From contig NZ_JAPEHT010000001.1 of NCBI RefSeq assembly GCF_028823615.1, positions 21,396 through 85,395 of the forward strand: DNA of 64,000 nucleotides, read 5' to 3'. The translations under genes were made by a program, and so were the position numbers. Under the pieces are notes generated by a model that saw only the letters and a program-made list of their open reading frames with translations, did not search any database and had not been told where the DNA came from. Shown piece by piece: positions 60,520-64,000 of this stretch. The DNA comes from Planococcus sp. A6 (lineage in GTDB: Bacteria; Bacillota; Bacilli; Bacillales_A; Planococcaceae). Position 1 is the first letter of the stretch, and each line of letters begins with the position of its first letter.

Positions 60520-60571
60520 TTTCAATATATCTTTATTCGTGTATAATGGGCATTGCTTCACTGCGGTGAAG
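60520..60571 (+). promoter_or_regulatory. Promoter of the hydroxybutyrate operon with start-site palindrome
   Basis: TTTCAA (60520-60525), 16 bases, and TATAAT (60542-60547). CTTCAC (60556-60561) and GTGAAG (60566-60571) flank TGCG right after the predicted start site, a possible operator or leader hairpin. Confidence 0.6.
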
Positions 60572-60601
60572 GGCTAAAGATATAGAAAGAAGTGAGAACA
60601 G

Positions 60602-61885
60602 ATGTTAAGTATATTGATCGGATTGATCTTATTGATTGCGCTTGCCTATTTGGGCTGGTCGATCATTTGGGTGGCCCCATTAGCAGCCGGCGTCGTAGCC
60701 TTGCTCAGCGGCCTCGATGTTTACAGCACTTATACAGAAACTTATATGAGCGGTTTGGTGAGTTTCGTCCAGAAATGGTTCCCAATCTTCCTCTTAGGGG
60801 CAGTGTTCGGGAAGTTGATGGAAGAGACCGGGGCGGCACGCGCCGTTGCCCAAAAGGTTACGCAGCTGATCGGTGGAAAGCGCGCTATTCTAGGCGTTTT
60901 GATCGCAGCGGCATTATTGACTTACGGGGGCGTCAGCTTGTTTGTTGTCGTCTTTGCGGTCTACCCGATTGCGCTTGAATTGTTCCGTGAGGCCAATGTG
61001 ACGCGCAGATTGTTGGTGCCGACTTTCGCACTTGGGGCATTCACGTTCACGATGACGTCGATGCCAGGTACTCCACAGATTCAAAACCTGATTCCGATGG
61101 ATACCTACAATACGACGCCAATGGCCGGGCCGGTCATTGGCATCGTCACCACGTTGATTATGGCGGTTGGTGGTTACGCCTGGTTGGCATACCGCGAGAA
61201 GCAATTGTCCGCAAAAGGCGAGGGCTTTGAGATACGCGAAAGAGCAGGGGCTTCGAAAGAGGAAGATGTTGCGACGCCGAACTGGATGTTGTCGCTCGTC
61301 CCACTTATCGTCGTTGTCGTGTTCTTGAACATCGTCAACCTCGAGCCGATTTATGCGTTGATGCTCGGGATCGTGGCGATCATGCTAATCAACCTAAAGC
61401 TTTACAAGAAGTTCGTCTCCTCAATTAACGAAGGCGCCAAAGGGTCGGTCATGGCAATCTTGAATACCAGTGCGGCTGTCGGTTTCGGTGCCGTCATTGC
61501 GATCGTTCCGGCATTCGACAACATCACTTCATGGTTGCTCAATGTGTCGGATAACCCATTGGTCGCCCAGTCATTGGCGATTCAAGTCATGGCGATGATC
61601 ACGGGGTCTGCTTCAGGCGGCATGGGCATTGCGCTCAGCACCTTGGGGGATACCTTCTACAATTTATCTCAGACGACGGGCATCAACCCGGAAGTGTTCC
61701 ACCGGATGGCTTCTGTCGCATCGGGCGCTTCGATTCTGCCCAATAACGGCGCATTGCTGACTTTATTGGCGGTAACAGGATTGACGCACCGCGAAACATA
61801 CAAAGATGTCTTTGTTGTCGCATTGGTCATTCCGACCATTGCAGTCATCGTCGGCATCATCTTGGGCGGAATCGGATTAGTTTAA
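60602..61885 (+). CDS. GntP-family permease, probably for 3-hydroxybutyrate
   Basis: This 427-residue membrane protein of the gluconate permease family has about twelve hydrophobic segments. It contains WFPIFLLGAVFGKLMEETGAARAVAQ, LLTYGGVSLFVVVFAVYPIA and SGASILPNNGALLTLLAVTGLTHRE. GntP members import gluconate or other short hydroxy acids with H+. The next gene encodes a 3-hydroxybutyrate dehydrogenase, which makes 3-hydroxybutyrate the likely cargo, as in the yxjC-yxjF pair of Bacillus. Start ATG 60602 follows AGAAGTGAG. Confidence 0.87.
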   Translation: MLSILIGLILLIALAYLGWSIIWVAPLAAGVVALLSGLDVYSTYTETYMSGLVSFVQKWFPIFLLGAVFGKLMEETGAARAVAQKVTQLIGGKRAILGVLIAAALLTYGGVSLFVVVFAVYPIALELFREANVTRRLLVPTFALGAFTFTMTSMPGTPQIQNLIPMDTYNTTPMAGPVIGIVTTLIMAVGGYAWLAYREKQLSAKGEGFEIRERAGASKEEDVATPNWMLSLVPLIVVVVFLNIVNLEPIYALMLGIVAIMLINLKLYKKFVSSINEGAKGSVMAILNTSAAVGFGAVIAIVPAFDNITSWLLNVSDNPLVAQSLAIQVMAMITGSASGGMGIALSTLGDTFYNLSQTTGINPEVFHRMASVASGASILPNNGALLTLLAVTGLTHRETYKDVFVVALVIPTIAVIVGIILGGIGLV

Positions 61886-61925
61886 GAAGCATTCACAATA
61901 AAAAACAATAATGGAGGAATTTAAT

Positions 61926-62702
61926 ATGGTAGAACAAAAAGTCGTAATCATTACCGGCTCTGCACGCGGAATCGGATTTGAAATTGGAAAGCATTTCGCA
62001 GAAAGCGGAGCGAAAGTCGTGTTGTCGGATATCAATGATGAAGTGCTGCAAGAGTCTGCACAATCGCTGAGAAACGACGGGTTTGAAGCAATGGGCATCA
62101 AAGCGGATGTTACGAGTGAAAAAGACCTGGAAAACTTGGTGGCGGAAACGAAGAACACTTACGGCCGCATCGACATCGTTATCAACAATGCTGGATTGCA
62201 GCACGTATCGCCAATCGAAGAATTCCCGACAGAAAAATACGAATTGATGATCAAAATCATGTTGACGGCGCCATTCATTTTGACGAAGAACGTTTTCCCA
62301 GTCATGAAAGAGCAAGGGTTCGGCCGCATCATTAATATTTCATCTATCAACGGCTTGATCGGTTTTGCTGGCAAAGCTGCTTACAACAGCGCGAAGCATG
62401 GCGTCATCGGCTTGACGAAAGTAGCTGCTTTGGAAGGAGCAGAGCACGGCATTACGGTTAATGCCATTGCACCAGGCTATGTCGACACACCACTTGTCCG
62501 CGGACAAATGGCCGACTTGGCCAAAACACGCAATGTACCGCTTGAAAAAGTATTGGCAGAAGTCCTATTGCCGCTCGTCCCGCAAAAACGTTTGCTTGAC
62601 GTAGCGGAAATCGCAGACTGCGCCTTGTACTTGGCAAGTGACAAAGCGAAAAGCATCACCGGCCAAACAATCGTCATCGATGGCGGTTACACAGCGCAAT
62701 AA
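61926..62702 (+). CDS. 3-hydroxybutyrate dehydrogenase (SDR)
   Basis: This 258-residue NAD-dependent SDR has ITGSARGIGFEIG (cofactor), NNAGLQHVSPIEEFP, Ser in INISSINGLIGFAGK, the catalytic YNSAK and NAIAPGYVDTPLVRGQ. The NAGLQHV.PIEEFP and GYV.TPLV..Q segments are characteristic of D-3-hydroxybutyrate dehydrogenase, which makes acetoacetate. I use ATG 61926 after GGAGG; the longer frame begins five codons upstream inside that site. It is second in the operon after the permease and ends at a strong terminator. Confidence 0.92.
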   Translation: MVEQKVVIITGSARGIGFEIGKHFAESGAKVVLSDINDEVLQESAQSLRNDGFEAMGIKADVTSEKDLENLVAETKNTYGRIDIVINNAGLQHVSPIEEFPTEKYELMIKIMLTAPFILTKNVFPVMKEQGFGRIINISSINGLIGFAGKAAYNSAKHGVIGLTKVAALEGAEHGITVNAIAPGYVDTPLVRGQMADLAKTRNVPLEKVLAEVLLPLVPQKRLLDVAEIADCALYLASDKAKSITGQTIVIDGGYTAQ

Positions 62703-62722
62703 AGGTTTCTATAGAGAATGTG

Positions 62723-62757
62723 AACACCCCGCAGCTTTTAGCTGACGGGGTGTTTTT
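62723..62757 (+). terminator. Terminator of the hydroxybutyrate operon
   Basis: AACACCCCGCAGC pairs with GCTG-CGGGGTGTT (one bulge), followed by TTTTT. Confidence 0.88.
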
Positions 62758-62765
62758 GCGTCGTC

Positions 62766-62872
62766 AAATTGTGTGGAACACAGGGACAAAAATCTACTGC
62801 CAAGCAAAAACCCCGCGCTGCATCTCGCTTCTCGGCGAATCTGATGCATGGAATTGTGTGGCGCACAGGGAC
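62766..62872 (-). repeat. Inverted dispersed repeat pair with 85-base period
   Basis: Minus-strand copies at 62766-62787 and 62851-62872. The spacing exceeds the 65-base norm by 20 bases, so the core carries an insertion. It lies directly upstream of the macro-domain gene. Confidence 0.88.
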
Positions 62873-62922
62873 ACAACGGGTGGTAAAATGAAAAGAGACA
62901 AGAAACAGAAAGGGATGAGCCC

Positions 62923-63909
62923 ATGCCACTGCAAATCGTGCGCAACGACATCACCAAAATGAACACCGAGGCAATCGTCAACGCCGCCAATTCGAGCTTG
63001 AAGATGGGCGGCGGTGTGTGCGGGGCGATTTTCCGGGCAGCGGGACCGAAGCAGCTGCAGGAAGCGTGCGATCGAATTGGTTATTGTGCGGTCGGCGAAG
63101 CGGTGCATACCGACGGCTTCGCGCTGGATGCAGAATACGTCATCCATACTGTCGGGCCGGTGTGGGAAGGCGGCGGACGAAACGAGGAAATGTTGCTGCG
63201 CAATTGCTACCGCAACTCACTGGCACTTGCTGCAGAGCTTGGCTGTGAGTCGATTGCGTTTCCGCTCATCTCGACAGGCATCTTCGGCTACCCGAAAGAA
63301 CCGGCGTTGTGGGTGGCGACGGAAGAGATTGATGAATTTTTGAACGAGCACGATATGGATGTCTATCTAGTCGTCTTGGACAAGCAGTCATTCGGCATCA
63401 GCCAGAAGCTTTACGAATCGATTGAAGCGTTCATCGATGAACAGGAAGCGGCGATTTTGGAAGAACGAGTTGGTCGTTATCAAGACCGGCGGGAAATGGA
63501 AATACCGATGTCTGCATCAATCGAAATAGTGGAGCAGCAATTGAGCCTAGAAGAGTTTTTGGAAGAGGTGGACGAATCCTTCTCACAGCGGCTGCTCAGG
63601 TTTATCGATGACAGCGGCATGCCCGATGCCGAGACTTATAAAAAAGCGAATCTAGACAAGAAGCTGTTTTCCAAAATCAGAAATTTTCCAGGCTACACAC
63701 CGAAGAAAAAGACCATCCTGGCGTTTGCGATTGCGCTCGAACTGGATCTCGATGAGACAGAAGAATTGCTCGGGACAGCCGGCTACCGCCTGTCAAACAG
63801 CCACAAATTCGACTTGATTGTCCGCTATTTCATCGAGCGGGAACAATACAATATTTTTGAAATCAATGAAGCCTTGTTTGCATTTGACGAAGCGCTTCTT
63901 GGTTCGTAA
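62923..63909 (+). CDS. Macro-domain protein with extra C-terminal helical domain
   Basis: Residues 1-175 form a macro domain: RNDITKMNTEAIVNAANSSLKMGGGVCGAIFRAAG and ISTGIFGYPKEPAL, which bind ADP-ribose; relatives remove ADP-ribose or act on O-acetyl-ADP-ribose. After an acidic linker, residues ~220-325 form a separate helical domain (SQRLLRFIDDSGMPDAETYKKANLDKKLFSKIRN.PGYTPKKKTILAFAIALELDLDETEELLGTAGY), which reads like an XRE-type helix-turn-helix. This suggests a macro-domain sensor joined to a nucleic-acid or protein-binding module. AAGGGATGAG precedes ATG 62923. It is a single gene framed by a repeat pair and a terminator. Confidence 0.85.
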   Translation: MPLQIVRNDITKMNTEAIVNAANSSLKMGGGVCGAIFRAAGPKQLQEACDRIGYCAVGEAVHTDGFALDAEYVIHTVGPVWEGGGRNEEMLLRNCYRNSLALAAELGCESIAFPLISTGIFGYPKEPALWVATEEIDEFLNEHDMDVYLVVLDKQSFGISQKLYESIEAFIDEQEAAILEERVGRYQDRREMEIPMSASIEIVEQQLSLEEFLEEVDESFSQRLLRFIDDSGMPDAETYKKANLDKKLFSKIRNFPGYTPKKKTILAFAIALELDLDETEELLGTAGYRLSNSHKFDLIVRYFIEREQYNIFEINEALFAFDEALLGS

Positions 63910-63936
63910 AAGGTCGCTTTCGAAGCGACCTTTTTT
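63908..63936 (+). terminator. Terminator of the macro-domain gene
   Basis: AAAAGGTCGCTT, loop TCG, AAGCGACCTTTT form a perfect 12-bp stem, ending in six T. Confidence 0.93.
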
Positions 63937-63964
63937 AGTCTGTCGAAAAACTTCAGAAAGTCGT

Positions 63965-64000
63965 ATTTTCCGAAGCTTATCGCTCGCTTTCCGTGGGCTC
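63965..64000. repeat. Probable start of a GC-rich Bacillales repeat, cut by window edge
   Basis: TTCCGAAGC...CGCTTTCCGTGGGCTC resembles the start of the segment at 14860. It runs off the window. Confidence 0.5.

Overview
The window looks like chromosomal DNA of a Gram-positive bacterium of the order Bacillales, most likely Planococcaceae (Planococcus or Planomicrobium type). The reasons are the strong AGGAGG-type ribosome sites, Bacillus-type gene families (YfkAB radical SAM protein, YfiT/BstA-type bacillithiol transferase, glpF-glpK-glpD with leader terminators, KdgR- and ExuR-like LacI regulators), cre-like and Fur-like sites, and many perfect stem-plus-T-run terminators. The genus is inference. 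No rRNA, tRNA, CRISPR array or intact insertion sequence was seen.

Layout. 1-1.5 kb: an AT-rich edge with a partial HNH-like protein and a small Cys-rich protein. 1.6-9.1 kb: ordinary chromosome (YfkAB, an FAD monooxygenase with a decayed copy of its 3' end, a short-chain dehydrogenase, a lipoprotein, a Na+/Ca2+ antiporter). 9.2-11.2 kb: an AT-rich island with one gene that joins a cytosine-5 methyltransferase fold lacking its catalytic residues to a PD-(D/E)XK nuclease domain. 11.5-14.8 kb: two overlapping glycosyltransferase genes. 15-17.7 kb: a xanthine/urate-type permease and an unknown membrane-anchored protein. 17.9-30.9 kb: a D-glucuronate catabolic cluster. 31.1-35.6 kb: a four-gene acyl-transfer operon (carrier protein, AMP ligase, MBOAT, SGNH-like) behind a near-perfect Fur box. 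35.7-55.7 kb: mixed housekeeping and stress genes (DinB proteins, amidase, M14 peptidase, AKR, MFS/TetR pair, phosphatase, CPBP protease, FUSC, UvrA-like ATPase, TspO, DJ-1/PfpI). 55.9-60.3 kb: glpFKD. 60.5-62.7 kb: 3-hydroxybutyrate uptake and oxidation. 62.9-63.9 kb: a macro-domain protein.

How genes work together. In the uronate cluster UxaC, UxuB, UxuA, KdgK and KdgA form an unbroken route from D-glucuronate to pyruvate plus glyceraldehyde 3-phosphate. A TRAP transporter and a GH31 glycosidase probably supply substrate. Two LacI-family repressors each have a perfect palindrome at a predicted transcription start. The large TRAP permease gene carries a one-base insertion. GlpF, GlpK and GlpD take glycerol to dihydroxyacetone phosphate.

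The most striking non-gene structure is a dispersed repeat: 21 copies of a roughly 22-base element (GTCCCTGTG, a few variable bases, then ACACAATT), all outside the gene boundaries called here. Six pairs of direct copies have exactly the same 65-base period and share a related 43-base core. Nineteen of the 21 copies lie between 37.9 and 62.9 kb. The two most unusual objects are this repeat family and the dead-methyltransferase/nuclease fusion.
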